Shown: positions 22,408 through 31,492, numbered from the stretch's first letter. The stretch is 64,000 bases of DNA from Streptomyces sp. cf386 (GCF_900103585.1 NZ_FNHV01000030.1:1-64000), one strand, 5' to 3'. Numbers and translations: made by a program. The notes: a model not told the origin generated them from the letters alone.

Positions 22408-23139
22408 TTGAGGAACCCCCACGGCGAGCAACCAAGTCCGCGAGAGCGGCGGCGGTTTAGCCGCACAAAGGTGCCGTTGTACGAGGCCGCGTTCCTGTCC
22501 GGCGACCCCCGGCGGGTCGCCGACCTGACGCCCGTCTCCATGGCGCGGCAGCAGCCGCTGCTGCTCGCGCGCACCGGCTGGGCGACGGTCGTCGATCCGC
22601 GCGGGCGCGACGAGATGGAGCGCTCGGTGATAAGGGCCATCGGGCCGGAGGGCCAGTCGCGGATCGAGCCGGTGCGGGACGCGACGGCCGCCGCCGACGC
22701 GGTGGGCAGCCTGGGCGACCGGCTGGTCAGCGCGGGTCTCGCCGTTCCCTACGAGGCGCGCAGCGACGTCGCGACCGCGATCCGGCAGGTGCGGCTCGCC
22801 GCACCGGTCGTGCCGGCGCTGGGGGCGTCCGCTTTGCTGGCGCCGGCCCAGTCGGACATCCCGGCGCATCTGGTCGCCCTGTGGTTCGCGCTCCCCTTCG
22901 TGCTCACCCTGAGCTGCCTCGCCATCGCCCGGATCGAGATCCACCCGTACGCCCAGTGGGCCTCCCCGGCCGGGCAGCGGCTGCTCAGTGCTCTGGTCCG
23001 GCGCTCGGGGGCCGGGGACGACCGTACGTACCTCACTTCCGTCGCCGTACGGGGCGTGCGTGCGATCGGCGAACCGGACCTGCGGGCGGCCTTCGCGCAC
23101 CGCGAGCCGCACCATGAGGCGTTCCACCGGCGCGACTGA
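22408..23139 (+). CDS. TIGR04222-like membrane protein, N-terminus possibly degraded
   Basis: The sequence VPLYEAAFLSGDPRRVADLTPVSMARQ and the following region resemble TIGR04222 membrane proteins, which often neighbour DUF692 genes in Streptomyces (from memory). One clear membrane segment (about 150-172, ending LSCLAIARIEIHPY) is followed by a soluble part ending IGEPDLRAAFAHREPHHE. Relatives normally begin with a membrane helix before LYEAAFL and can end in a Gly/Cys-rich tail; neither is present. The start is uncertain: TTG 22408 has no ribosome site, and GTG 22471 follows a small GCGGC/GCCGC hairpin, also without one. It may be a decayed copy. Function is unknown. Confidence 0.6.
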   Translation: MRNPHGEQPSPRERRRFSRTKVPLYEAAFLSGDPRRVADLTPVSMARQQPLLLARTGWATVVDPRGRDEMERSVIRAIGPEGQSRIEPVRDATAAADAVGSLGDRLVSAGLAVPYEARSDVATAIRQVRLAAPVVPALGASALLAPAQSDIPAHLVALWFALPFVLTLSCLAIARIEIHPYAQWASPAGQRLLSALVRRSGAGDDRTYLTSVAVRGVRAIGEPDLRAAFAHREPHHEAFHRRD

Positions 23140-23263
23140 CGGCCGCGGCGGCCGGTGACGCATCGGGGGCATTGACGACGACACCGGCCGGACGGTGCTT
23201 GCCTTCATCAACAGACGAACGAAATATCCCTTTTGTTGCTGCCGTGCATTGAAGGGATACGCG

Positions 23264-24907
23264 ATGAGAGCACCCGCCCTCTATTCGGTCGCCGGAGCCC
23301 TGCTCCTGACCGCCCTCACCACCGCCCCTGCCGACAGCACCACGGTCGCGGCTCCGGGGGCGGACGAGAGGCACGGCACCACGGTGGCCGTCGCACGCGC
23401 CGAGGAGGCCGGCATCACCTTCGGCGACTGTGCCAAGGACCTGGAGCTGCCGGACAGCGTGAAGTGCGGCACGGTGTCCGTCCCGCTCGACTACACCGAT
23501 CCCTATGGCAAGCAGATCCGGCTCACCGTCAGCCGGGTGCCGGCCACCCACAAGGACCCGCACAACAGCAAGCGCCGGGTCCCGAGCCAGGGCGCCCTGG
23601 TCTACAACCCGGGCGGTCCGGGCGGCTCCAGTCTGCACTTCCCGCTGATCGGTGTGCTGCCCGCGTGGAAGCGGCTGGCGGGGGCGTACGACCTGGTCGG
23701 CTACGCCCCGCGCGGAGTGGGCTCGTCCGCGCCGGTGTCCTGCCAGGACCCCAAGCAGCTCCTGACGGGGCCCACGGACGCACCGACGCACCCCTCCGAG
23801 TCGTACAAGCGGGAGCGCATCGCCCGGGCTAAGGCCTACGCGCGCGGCTGCGCCGAGCGCACCGGAAGCGCGCTGCAGCACTACAACTCGCTCAACAACG
23901 CCCGTGACCTGGATGTCCTGCGCGCCGCGCTGGGCGAGGACAAGCTGACGTTCATGGGCGCGTCGTACGGCACCTACTTCGGCGCGCTGTACGCGACCCT
24001 CTTCCCCTCCCATGTGCGGCGGATGGTGTTCGACTCGGCGGTGAACCCGGACCCGGCGCAGATCTGGTACCGCAGCAACCTGCTGCAGTCGGCCGCGTTC
24101 GAGGGGCGGTGGGCGGACTTCAGGGAGTGGGTCGCCAAGCACCACGACGTGTACGGCCTCGGTGACACCTCCGACAAGGTGCTGCGCACCTACGAGAAGG
24201 TACGGGGGTGGGTGGCCATGGAGCCGGCCGGCGGGAAGGTCGGGCCCGGGCAGTTGCAGGAGGCGTTCCTGCAGGTCGGGTACTACGACGACTACTGGCC
24301 CGCGCGGGCGCAGGCGCTGTCGGCGTATCTGAAGGGCAACGCGAAGCCGCTCGCCGAGCTGGCCTCGCCGACGACGGAGGCGGCGGTCGGGAAGGAGAAC
24401 ACGAACGCGGTCTACACGGCCGTGGAGTGCAACGACGCGCCCTGGCCGACGAACTGGGCGGTCTGGGACCGGGATAACACACGGCTCGCGCGCGTGGCGC
24501 CGTTCGAGACCTGGGACAACGTGTGGATGAACCTGCCGTGCGCCTACTGGCGGGCGCCCCGGCAGCAGCCCCTCGATGTGCGGACCGGTCCCGGTGAGGT
24601 GCCCCCGGTGCTGATCCTGGCGGCCGAGCGGGATGCCGCCACGCCGTACGACGGGGCGCTGGAGATGCACCGGCGGCTGTCGGGCTCGGTCCTGGTGACC
24701 GAGCGGGACGCGGGCACGCATGGCATCGCGTACGGCCCGAACGCCTGCGTCAACGGCTACATCGACGCGTATCTGCTGTCGGGCCGCCTCCCGGAGCGGC
24801 GTGCGTCGTGCGAGGGGCACCCGGAGCCCAAGCCGGAGCGCCCGGAGCACCGTAAGGCGAAGAAGCTCGGCAAGCAGACCGAGACGAAACCGGGCGGCCG
24901 CCCCTAG
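23264..24907 (+). CDS. Secreted alpha/beta-hydrolase, tripeptidyl-aminopeptidase-like (S33)
   Basis: The 547-residue product starts with a signal peptide (MRAPALYSVAGALLLTALTT, cleavage after about 25-30). The catalytic domain shows the oxyanion segment YNPGGPGGSS, nucleophile Ser in FMGASYGTYFG near 233, Asp in ILAAERDAATPYDG near 455 and His in DAGTHGIAYGPNACVN near 485, with a TAP-like C-terminal domain. This is the layout of the Streptomyces tripeptidyl aminopeptidase and SlpD/SlpE proteins, which release short peptides outside the cell. ATG 23264 is preceded by GAAGGGA; a longer frame from 23195 would hide the signal peptide. The tail (about 525-547) is rich in Lys, Glu and Pro. Confidence 0.9.
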   Translation: MRAPALYSVAGALLLTALTTAPADSTTVAAPGADERHGTTVAVARAEEAGITFGDCAKDLELPDSVKCGTVSVPLDYTDPYGKQIRLTVSRVPATHKDPHNSKRRVPSQGALVYNPGGPGGSSLHFPLIGVLPAWKRLAGAYDLVGYAPRGVGSSAPVSCQDPKQLLTGPTDAPTHPSESYKRERIARAKAYARGCAERTGSALQHYNSLNNARDLDVLRAALGEDKLTFMGASYGTYFGALYATLFPSHVRRMVFDSAVNPDPAQIWYRSNLLQSAAFEGRWADFREWVAKHHDVYGLGDTSDKVLRTYEKVRGWVAMEPAGGKVGPGQLQEAFLQVGYYDDYWPARAQALSAYLKGNAKPLAELASPTTEAAVGKENTNAVYTAVECNDAPWPTNWAVWDRDNTRLARVAPFETWDNVWMNLPCAYWRAPRQQPLDVRTGPGEVPPVLILAAERDAATPYDGALEMHRRLSGSVLVTERDAGTHGIAYGPNACVNGYIDAYLLSGRLPERRASCEGHPEPKPERPEHRKAKKLGKQTETKPGGRP

Positions 24908-24937
24908 CACACCGCGGCCGCCCGGCTCCCGCGCTGA

Positions 24938-25669
24938 TCAGGCGAGCCCGGCGACCAGCTCGGCCACGGACTTCCGGCGCCCGGTGTAGAACGGCACCTC
25001 TTCGCGGACGTGCATCCGGGCCTCGGACGCACGCAGGTGGCGCATGAGGTCGACGATGCGGTAGAGCTCGTCGGCCTCGAACGCCAGGAGCCATTCGTAG
25101 TCGCCGAGGGAGAACGAGGCGACCGTGTTGGCGCGGACGTCCGGGTAGCCGCGGGCCATCTTGCCGTGGTCGGCGAGCATGCGGCGGCGGTCCTCGTCGG
25201 GCAGCAGGTACCAGTCGTAGCTGCGGACGAAGGGGTAGACGCTGACGTAGTTGCGCGGCGTCTCGTCGGCGAGGAACGCCGGGATGTGCGAGCGGTTGAA
25301 CTCGGCGGGGCGGTGCAGCGCCATGTTCGACCAGACCGGCTCCAGCGCGCGGCCCAGCTTGGTGCGGCGGAAGAGGTTGTACGCCTCCTGCAGCTGGTCG
25401 CTGGTCTCGGCGTGCCACCAGATCATGAGATCGGCGTCGGCGCGCAGCCCGGACACGTCGTAGGTGCCGCGGATCGTCACGTCCTTGGCGGCGAGCTGGT
25501 CGAACAGCTCCTGGACCTCGTCGGCGTAGCCCGCGCGGTCCTCGGGGAGGACGTCCTTCAGCTTGAAGACGGACCAGAGGGTGTAGCGGATGACCTCGTT
25601 GAGGTCCTTGGCCAGCTTGCCCTTGTTCGGGATCCTGCCGGACTCGGTGGTGGAGGCGTCGTCACTCAT
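24938..25669 (-). CDS. hemQ: Coproheme decarboxylase HemQ/ChdC (chlorite dismutase family)
   Basis: The 243-residue product belongs to the chlorite dismutase-like family and should convert iron-coproporphyrin III to heme b, the last step of the coproporphyrin-dependent pathway used by Gram-positive bacteria. The catalytic Tyr is present as Tyr145 in VYPFVRS, and His168 in MLADHGKMARGYP is the expected proximal heme ligand. ATG 25669 begins 5 nt after the coproporphyrinogen oxidase stop, with AGGGGA just upstream, so the two genes form an operon. It converges with the peptidase gene. Confidence 0.94.
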   Translation of the reverse strand: MSDDASTTESGRIPNKGKLAKDLNEVIRYTLWSVFKLKDVLPEDRAGYADEVQELFDQLAAKDVTIRGTYDVSGLRADADLMIWWHAETSDQLQEAYNLFRRTKLGRALEPVWSNMALHRPAEFNRSHIPAFLADETPRNYVSVYPFVRSYDWYLLPDEDRRRMLADHGKMARGYPDVRANTVASFSLGDYEWLLAFEADELYRIVDLMRHLRASEARMHVREEVPFYTGRRKSVAELVAGLA

Positions 25670-25674
25670 GTCCC

Positions 25675-27153
25675 CTATTCTCCCGCTCCGCCGTGGAGAC
25701 TCTGCACCGGGTTGGCGGTGAGCTCCTCCAGACCGCTCAGGTCGCCGTCCAGCTGGTCCACCGCGGCATACGCGCTCGCGATGCAGGCCGGGATGCCCAC
25801 GCCGTCGTACTGCGCGCCGCACACCGCGAGGCCGGACAGCTTCGCGACGTGCTCGCGGATGCGGGCCACGCGCGCGTGGTGGCCGACGGGGTACTGGGGC
25901 AGGCCGTCGGTCCAGCGGGTCACGCGGCTTTCGAGGGGCGTGGCGTCGAGGCCTGTCGCCGCCTTGAGGTCGTGCCGGGAGACGTCGACGAGGTGGGCGT
26001 CGTCGCGCTGCAGGATCTCCGTCTCGCCGTACCGCCCGACAGAGGTGCGCAAAACGAGGGTGTCCGGATCCTCGTCGGCGATCCAGCCCCACTTCTGGGA
26101 GGCGAACGTCGACGCCTTGATGGTGCGCCCGTCGACCGGCGGCACGAGGAAGCCGCTGCCCTCGGGGAGGCCCGCTTCGGCGCGGCGGTAGGCGAGGGTG
26201 ATCAGCGCCATGGAGGCGTACTCGATGCCGTCCAACTCGACGGCGGCTTCGGGGGCCTCGGCGCGCAGGAGGGCGGCGGCGACCGGGGCGGGAACGGCGA
26301 CGACGACCGCGTCGGCGTGCAGCACCCGGTCGCCGGTGACGATGCGCCACCCGGCGGGGGCCTCGCGGCGCAGCTCCGTCACCGGTGCCCCGGTCACGAT
26401 CTCGCCGCCCCGCGCGCGCACCGACTCCGCGACGGCGAGCGGGAGAGAGCCCACGCCCCCCTCGATGCCCATGAACACCGGCCCGGTCTGCCCGCCCGCC
26501 GCCTTGGCCTGAATCTCACGGACGGCCTCGGTGATCGAGTCGTGCGTCTGCGCGGCCTGGAAGAGCTGGGGGACCGCCGAGCGCATCGAGATGCGGTACG
26601 CGTCGCCCGCGTAGACCCCGCCGAGCAGGGGCTCGACCAGGCGGTCGACGACCTCGCGGCCGAGGCGTGCCGCCACGTACTCGCCGACCGCCATGTCGTC
26701 CCCGACCTCCGTGCGGGGCAGGTCGGCGTCGCGCTCGATGCGGGCCAGGCCCTCGTCGGACAGCACGCCGGAGAGGGCGGCGGCGGTGCCGGGGACGCCC
26801 ATCACATGGCCCTTGGGCATGGGGCGCAGGGCGCCGCGGGTCCAGATCGAGGCGGTCGAGGTGGCGGGCGGCTGGAGGCGCTCGTCGAGGCCCACCTCGC
26901 GGGCGAGGGCGACGGCCTCGGGGCGGCGGGCCAGCATCGACTCGGCGCCGAAGTCCACGCGCACGCCCGCGATCTCGCCGGGCAGCAGCTTGCCGCCGAC
27001 CCGGTCCGAGGCTTCCAGGACGGTCACACGTCTGCCACCGGACAGCAGCCGGTGGGCGGCCGCCAGACCGGCGATCCCACCGCCGATGACGACGACATGG
27101 GCCTGCCTCGCGGGGCCGTCTGCGGTGCGTGTGTCCACGCTGTGCTCGCGCAT
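25675..27153 (-). CDS. hemG: Coproporphyrinogen III / protoporphyrinogen oxidase
   Basis: This 492-residue flavoprotein has an N-terminal FAD-binding fingerprint (VVVIGGGIAGLAAAHRLLSGG to VLEASDRVGGKL) and the C-terminal FAD contact AVCGAQYDGVGIPACI. It is an HemY-type oxidase; with HemQ next door the physiological reaction is probably coproporphyrinogen III to coproporphyrin III. It is directly followed by hemQ. ATG 27153 (MREHSVDTR) is used. The symbol follows the S. coelicolor hemG name; hemY or cgoX would be mechanistically equivalent. Confidence 0.94.
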   Translation of the reverse strand: MREHSVDTRTADGPARQAHVVVIGGGIAGLAAAHRLLSGGRRVTVLEASDRVGGKLLPGEIAGVRVDFGAESMLARRPEAVALAREVGLDERLQPPATSTASIWTRGALRPMPKGHVMGVPGTAAALSGVLSDEGLARIERDADLPRTEVGDDMAVGEYVAARLGREVVDRLVEPLLGGVYAGDAYRISMRSAVPQLFQAAQTHDSITEAVREIQAKAAGGQTGPVFMGIEGGVGSLPLAVAESVRARGGEIVTGAPVTELRREAPAGWRIVTGDRVLHADAVVVAVPAPVAAALLRAEAPEAAVELDGIEYASMALITLAYRRAEAGLPEGSGFLVPPVDGRTIKASTFASQKWGWIADEDPDTLVLRTSVGRYGETEILQRDDAHLVDVSRHDLKAATGLDATPLESRVTRWTDGLPQYPVGHHARVARIREHVAKLSGLAVCGAQYDGVGIPACIASAYAAVDQLDGDLSGLEELTANPVQSLHGGAGE

Positions 27154-27340
27154 GATCCCACTCTCTCAAACACCACTGACACTCCCGGCAGAGGCCGTAC
27201 CGCCCCATCGCGCCCGGACCCGTGTGCCCGCGCCGAGTCCCGACCGTGACCGCATCGGGACCGATTCCCGCCAACGTTCGGCAGGCCCCCGGCGTCGAAG
27301 AAGCATCAGTCGCCACGACGACCCTCGGGGGTACGCCCAC

Positions 27341-28357
27341 ATGCGCACACGACGTTCCGTACGAACCGCCGGCCCAGCACCCAGGGCGCTGGCCGGTCTC
27401 CTGCTGACCGCGGCCCTGGTGCTCACCGGCTGCAGCGCCTCCGACGACTCGGCGGGCTCCAACAAGGCCGCCGCGGACGAGGCCGCCCAGGCGGCGGAGC
27501 CGCAGGCAAGCGCGGCGCAGGGCGCCCCGGACAGCGGCACCGGCTCCGGGAAGGCCGCGCCGGTCAAGGTCCCCGCGAGCCACATCATCCGTACGGCCTC
27601 ACTGACCGTGCAGGTCAAGGACGTACCGAAGGCCCTGGACGAGGCCCGCACCAGCACCGAGAACGCGGGTGGCTACGTCGGCAACGAGACCACCACACGG
27701 GACGAGGAGGGCCACGAGCGCACCCGTGTCGTCCTGCGCGTGCCCGTCGACAGCTACGCCGAGGTGCTGACGGAGCTGGAGGGCGCGGGCAAGCTGGTCG
27801 AGCGCAGCGCCAAGGCGCAGGACGTCACCGACCAGGTCGTCGACGTGGAGAGCCGCATCAAGTCGCAGCGCGCCAGCGTCGCCCGTATCCGTGAGCTGAT
27901 GGACCAGGCGACCAAGCTCAGCGACGTGGTCACCCTGGAGGGCGAGCTGAGTACCCGCCAGGCCGACCTGGAGGCGCTGCTCGCCCAGCAGTCCTCCCTG
28001 AAGGACCGCACCAGCCTGGCCACCATCACCCTCACCCTGTCGGAGACACCGGTGAAGAAGGTCGCGAAGGACGACGACGACCCGGGCTTCCTGGACGCCC
28101 TCGCGGGCGGCTGGGGCGCGTTCGTGACAATGCTGCGCTGGATCGCGGTGGCGTTCGGCGCGGTGCTGCCCTTCGCCGTGGTGGCGGCGCTGATCGTGCT
28201 GCTGTGGCTGAAGGTCCTGCGACCCCGGCTGCCGCGCCGCCCGGCCACCGCGCCCATGACATCGGCACTGGGCCCGCTGCCGACGGCCCACCCGGCACCG
28301 CGGCCCACGCGCGCGGGGGACGAGGGTGGCCGTGAACAGGGCGGCGGACAGGACTGA
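27341..28357 (+). CDS. DUF4349 domain lipoprotein
   Basis: The 338-residue product starts with a lipoprotein signal (lipobox LTGC, Cys31), then an Ala/Gly-rich spacer. A DUF4349 domain follows (IIRTASLTVQVKDVPKAL... with VVLRVPVDSYAEVLTEL), containing a coiled-coil stretch at about 165-230. A membrane helix (about 258-290) and a basic Pro-rich tail end the protein. The family is widespread but its function is unknown. ATG 27341 lies about 9 nt after GGGGG. It is divergent from hemG and followed 27 bp later by the flavoprotein gene. Confidence 0.85.
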   Translation: MRTRRSVRTAGPAPRALAGLLLTAALVLTGCSASDDSAGSNKAAADEAAQAAEPQASAAQGAPDSGTGSGKAAPVKVPASHIIRTASLTVQVKDVPKALDEARTSTENAGGYVGNETTTRDEEGHERTRVVLRVPVDSYAEVLTELEGAGKLVERSAKAQDVTDQVVDVESRIKSQRASVARIRELMDQATKLSDVVTLEGELSTRQADLEALLAQQSSLKDRTSLATITLTLSETPVKKVAKDDDDPGFLDALAGGWGAFVTMLRWIAVAFGAVLPFAVVAALIVLLWLKVLRPRLPRRPATAPMTSALGPLPTAHPAPRPTRAGDEGGREQGGGQD

Positions 28358-28372
28358 AATGCCCGGCGCTCG

Positions 28373-28384
28373 TAGCGTGTTCGC
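28373..28384 (+). promoter_or_regulatory. -10 element for a leaderless transcript
   Basis: TAGCGT at 28373-28378 fits the Streptomyces TAnnnT -10 pattern and ends 6 nt before the ATG at 28385. No ribosome site is visible, so transcription probably starts at the A of the start codon. Confidence 0.5.
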
Positions 28385-29794
28385 ATGAGCATGAGCGCTG
28401 CGAGGAGTGTGTCGGGTACGCGAGAGCGGCTGGTGGTGATCGGCGGCGACGCCGCGGGGATGTCCGCGGCGTCGCAGGCACGGCGTCTGAGGAGCGCCGA
28501 GGAGCTGGAGATCGTGGCGTTCGAACGCGGCCACTTCACCTCCTTCTCGGCCTGTGGCATTCCCTACTGGGTGGGCGGCGACGTCCCCGACCGCGACCAG
28601 CTGATCGCCCGTACACCCGAGGAGCATCGGGCCCGCGACATCGACCTGCGCATGCGGACGGAGGTCAAGGAGATCGACGTGGCCGGCGGCCGGGTACGCG
28701 CGCGTGACGTCGATTCCGGCGCCGAGTCCTGGACGTCGTACGACAAACTCGTGATCGCGACCGGCGCCCGCCCGATCCGCCCCGACATGCCGGGCGCCGA
28801 CGCGCCCGGTGTCCACGGCGTGCAGACCCTGGACGACGGCCAGGCCCTCCTCGACACGCTGGCACGCACGCGTGGCCGCCGCGCGGTGGTGGTCGGCGCC
28901 GGCTACATCGGCGTCGAGATGGCCGAGGCGCTCATCAACCGCGGTTACGAGGTCACGGTCGTCAACCGCGGCAGCGAGCCCATGTCCACGCTCGACCCGG
29001 ACATGGGCCTCCTGGTGCACAAGGCCATGGAGGGCCTGGGCATCACCATGGTCAACGACACCGAGGTCACCAAGATCCTCACGGGCGACGACGGCAGAGT
29101 CCGCGCGGTGGCGACGGAGGACGCCGAGTACCCCGCGGACGTGGTCGTCCTCGGCATCGGCGTCCGCCCGGAAACCGCCCTGGCCCGCGCGGCCGGCCTC
29201 CCCCTCGGCGACCACGCCGGCCTGCTGACCGACCTGGCCATGCGTGTACGCGGCCACGAGAACATCTGGGCGGGCGGCGACTGCGTCGAGGTCCTCGACC
29301 TGGTCTCCGGCCGACAGCGCCACATCGCCCTCGGCACCCACGCCAACAAACACGGCCAGGTCATCGGCACGAACGCCGCCGGCGGCTACGCCACGTTCCC
29401 CGGCGTGGTCGGCACCGCCGTCAGCAAGGTCTGCGACCTGGAGATCGCCCGCACCGGCCTGCGCGAGAAGGACGCGCGCAGGGCGGGCCTGCGGTACGTG
29501 ACGGCCACGATCGAGTCCACGAGCCGCGCGGGCTATTACCCCAACGCCTCGATGATGACGGTCAAGATGCTCGCCGAACACCGCACAGGCCGACTGCTGG
29601 GGGTCCAGATCGTGGGCCGAGAGGGCGCCGGCAAGCGCGTCGACATCGCGGCGGTGGCCCTGACGGCAGGAATGACGGTGGAACAGATGGTGTCCCTGGA
29701 CCTGGGCTACGCCCCACCGTTCTCCCCGGTCTGGGACCCGGTACTGGTAGCAGCCAGAAAGGCGGCAAAGGCGGTGAACGCCGCCACTTCATAA
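28385..29794 (+). CDS. FAD-dependent oxidoreductase, CoA-disulfide reductase / NADH oxidase-like
   Basis: The 469-residue enzyme has an FAD fingerprint (LVVIGGDAAGMSAASQARR), the redox-active single Cys57 in SACGIPYWVGG, an NAD(P)H-binding fold (AVVVGAGYIGVEMAEALINRG) and a C-terminal dimerization domain. This is the class III pyridine-nucleotide disulfide reductase layout with one reactive Cys, as in CoA-disulfide reductases and NADH oxidases. Streptomyces use mycothiol rather than CoA as the main thiol, so the physiological disulfide or acceptor is uncertain. It starts at ATG 28385 with a -10 box immediately upstream and no ribosome site; a second ATG is two codons later. Confidence 0.87.
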   Translation: MSMSAARSVSGTRERLVVIGGDAAGMSAASQARRLRSAEELEIVAFERGHFTSFSACGIPYWVGGDVPDRDQLIARTPEEHRARDIDLRMRTEVKEIDVAGGRVRARDVDSGAESWTSYDKLVIATGARPIRPDMPGADAPGVHGVQTLDDGQALLDTLARTRGRRAVVVGAGYIGVEMAEALINRGYEVTVVNRGSEPMSTLDPDMGLLVHKAMEGLGITMVNDTEVTKILTGDDGRVRAVATEDAEYPADVVVLGIGVRPETALARAAGLPLGDHAGLLTDLAMRVRGHENIWAGGDCVEVLDLVSGRQRHIALGTHANKHGQVIGTNAAGGYATFPGVVGTAVSKVCDLEIARTGLREKDARRAGLRYVTATIESTSRAGYYPNASMMTVKMLAEHRTGRLLGVQIVGREGAGKRVDIAAVALTAGMTVEQMVSLDLGYAPPFSPVWDPVLVAARKAAKAVNAATS

Positions 29795-29817
29795 CAGGCG
29801 GCGCGACCAACGCCGTC

Positions 29818-29868
29818 AAGGGGCGCGGGGAACTGCGCGACCAGCCACAACGAACCCCCGGCCGCCGA
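29818..29868. repeat. Dispersed Streptomyces intergenic repeat, short copy
   Basis: AAGGGGCGCGGGGAACTGCG followed by CGACCAGCCACAACG lies between two convergent genes. It shares GGGGCGCGGGG and GCGACCAGCC with the copy at 10196-10318. The type is common between Streptomyces genes and may act in transcription termination. Confidence 0.6.
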
Positions 29869-29890
29869 ACCACCCACACCCCTACGGCGA

Positions 29891-30220
29891 TTACGCGCTG
29901 CCGTTGATCCTCTCGATAGCCTGCCGAGCCTGCTCGGCAGGCGGCCGGGAAGGCAACGAAGACACAGACGCCGTGGCCGGCATGGCGGCGGCAGCGGGCT
30001 GCTCCCCCGCCGGCTTCGCATGCGCCGCAGCCGGCCGAGCCGACCGCAACCGATGACTGACGGCCTCGTCCAACGTCACCGGCCGCTGCATCTGCGAAGC
30101 CAGCCGCCCCGCCTCCTGACCCAGCCGGGCCACGTCTTCCCAGGGCAGCCGCACCACCACGGCGATCTCGGCCTCACCGTCGGGCAACGCGTGAATCGGA
30201 GGAGTAACTCGGTCGTTCAT
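29891..30220 (-). CDS. Small conserved hypothetical protein
   Basis: The 109-residue product has a conserved-looking N-terminal half (IHALPDGEAEIAVVVRLPWEDVARLGQEAGRLA...) and an Ala/Pro-rich C-terminal half ending ARQAIERINGSA. The first half could be a small alpha/beta domain with a helix that includes VARLGQEAGRLASQM. No known family was recognised. ATG 30220 has GAGGAA 6 nt upstream; a longer frame to 30310 looks non-coding. It lies 125 bp downstream of hemE on the same strand and converges with the flavoprotein gene. Confidence 0.7.
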   Translation of the reverse strand: MNDRVTPPIHALPDGEAEIAVVVRLPWEDVARLGQEAGRLASQMQRPVTLDEAVSHRLRSARPAAAHAKPAGEQPAAAAMPATASVSSLPSRPPAEQARQAIERINGSA

Positions 30221-30345
30221 CGCCTGTTCCTCACGTAGTCCCCGCGACCCGCCTTCCCCGCGCCGCGGGCGGTTGCCGAGACATACGCACACGGCAACGG
30301 CCCCGTTCACCGAATCGCCGCACGTATCGGCGGCAAGGCGGAGCC

Positions 30346-31401
30346 CTAGCGCGCGGTCTGCGTGTGGACGTACTCGACGAGCCGGGTCAGCGCGTCCGGG
30401 TCCGTGGTCGGCATGACGCCGTGGCCGAGGTTGAAGACGTGACCCTCCAGGTCGGCGGCGGCGTCGAGCACCTCGCGGGTCTTGGCCTCGACCGCCTCAG
30501 GGGTGGTGAACAGGATGGTCGGGTCGAGGTTGCCCTGGAGCGCCTTGCCGGGGCCGACCCGGCGGGCGGCCTCGTCGAGCGGGACGCGCCAGTCGACACC
30601 GACGACGTCCGCGCCGGCCTCGCCCATGAGCTTCAGCAGCTCACCGGTGCCGACGCCGAAGTGGATGCGCGGGACGCCGTACCCGGCGACGGCGTCGAAG
30701 ACCTTCGCCGAGGCGGGCATCACCGAGCGCCGGTAGTCGGCGGGGGCGAGGGAGCCGACCCAGGAGTCGAAGAGCTGGACCGCGGAGGCGCCGGCCTCGA
30801 TCTGCACCTTGAGGAAGGCGGCCGTGATCTCCGCGAGGCGGTCGAGCAGGTCGGCCCAGAGCTCGGGGTCGCCGTACATCATCGCCTTGGCGTTCTCGTA
30901 CGTGCGCGACGGACCGCCCTCGACGAGGTAGCTCGCAAGGGTGAATGGCGCGCCGGCGAAACCGATGAGCGGCGTCGAGCCGAGCTCGCGGGTGAGCAGG
31001 CCGATCGCCTCGGTGACGTACGAGACGTCCTCGGGGGTCAGGTCGCGCAGCTGGGCGAGGTCGGCGCGGGTGCGGATCGGCTTCTCGACGACCGGGCCGA
31101 CGCCGGGCTTGATGTCGAGGTCGATGCCGATGGCCTTGAGCGGGACGACGATGTCGCTGAAGTAGATCGCCGCGTCCACGTTGTGCCGGCGCACGGGCTG
31201 CAGGGTGATCTCGGTGACCAGTTCGGGCCGCATGCAGGATTCGAGCATCGGGATGCCCTCGCGCACCTTGCGGTACTCCGGCAGCGAGCGCCCGGCCTGC
31301 CGCATGAACCACACCGGTGTGTGCGGCACGGGTTCGCGCCTGCACGCCTTGAGGAAGGCGGAATCGTACGTGGCCGGCGGCGGCGTCTGGTTGGCACTCA
31401 C
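30346..31401 (-). CDS. hemE: Uroporphyrinogen decarboxylase
   Basis: The 351-residue enzyme decarboxylates the four acetate side chains of uroporphyrinogen III to give coproporphyrinogen III in the cytoplasm. It shows the family signatures PVWFMRQAGRSLPEYR (substrate-binding Arg) and IYFSDIVVPLKAIGID (catalytic Asp), plus GFAGAPFTLASYLVEG and FNLGHGVMPTTDPD. The product would feed the oxidase and HemQ encoded 4-6 kb away. The start is GTG 31401, divergent from the DUF3000 gene. GAGACT lies 7 nt before the GTG and no ribosome site is visible, so this too may be leaderless. Confidence 0.97.
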   Translation of the reverse strand: MSANQTPPPATYDSAFLKACRREPVPHTPVWFMRQAGRSLPEYRKVREGIPMLESCMRPELVTEITLQPVRRHNVDAAIYFSDIVVPLKAIGIDLDIKPGVGPVVEKPIRTRADLAQLRDLTPEDVSYVTEAIGLLTRELGSTPLIGFAGAPFTLASYLVEGGPSRTYENAKAMMYGDPELWADLLDRLAEITAAFLKVQIEAGASAVQLFDSWVGSLAPADYRRSVMPASAKVFDAVAGYGVPRIHFGVGTGELLKLMGEAGADVVGVDWRVPLDEAARRVGPGKALQGNLDPTILFTTPEAVEAKTREVLDAAADLEGHVFNLGHGVMPTTDPDALTRLVEYVHTQTAR

Positions 31402-31492
31402 GGGGGCAAGTCTCGCACGGCCGTACCGGGCCCGACGCCGGGGTTGCCGTGTTGTCAGGGTGTCCCTCCCTGCACGAAGCCCCCGTTCCCTT

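Noticed and set aside
27599..29581. Long open frame antisense to the DUF4349 and flavoprotein genes
   Set aside because: It spans two convincing plus-strand genes and their promoter; no family signature.
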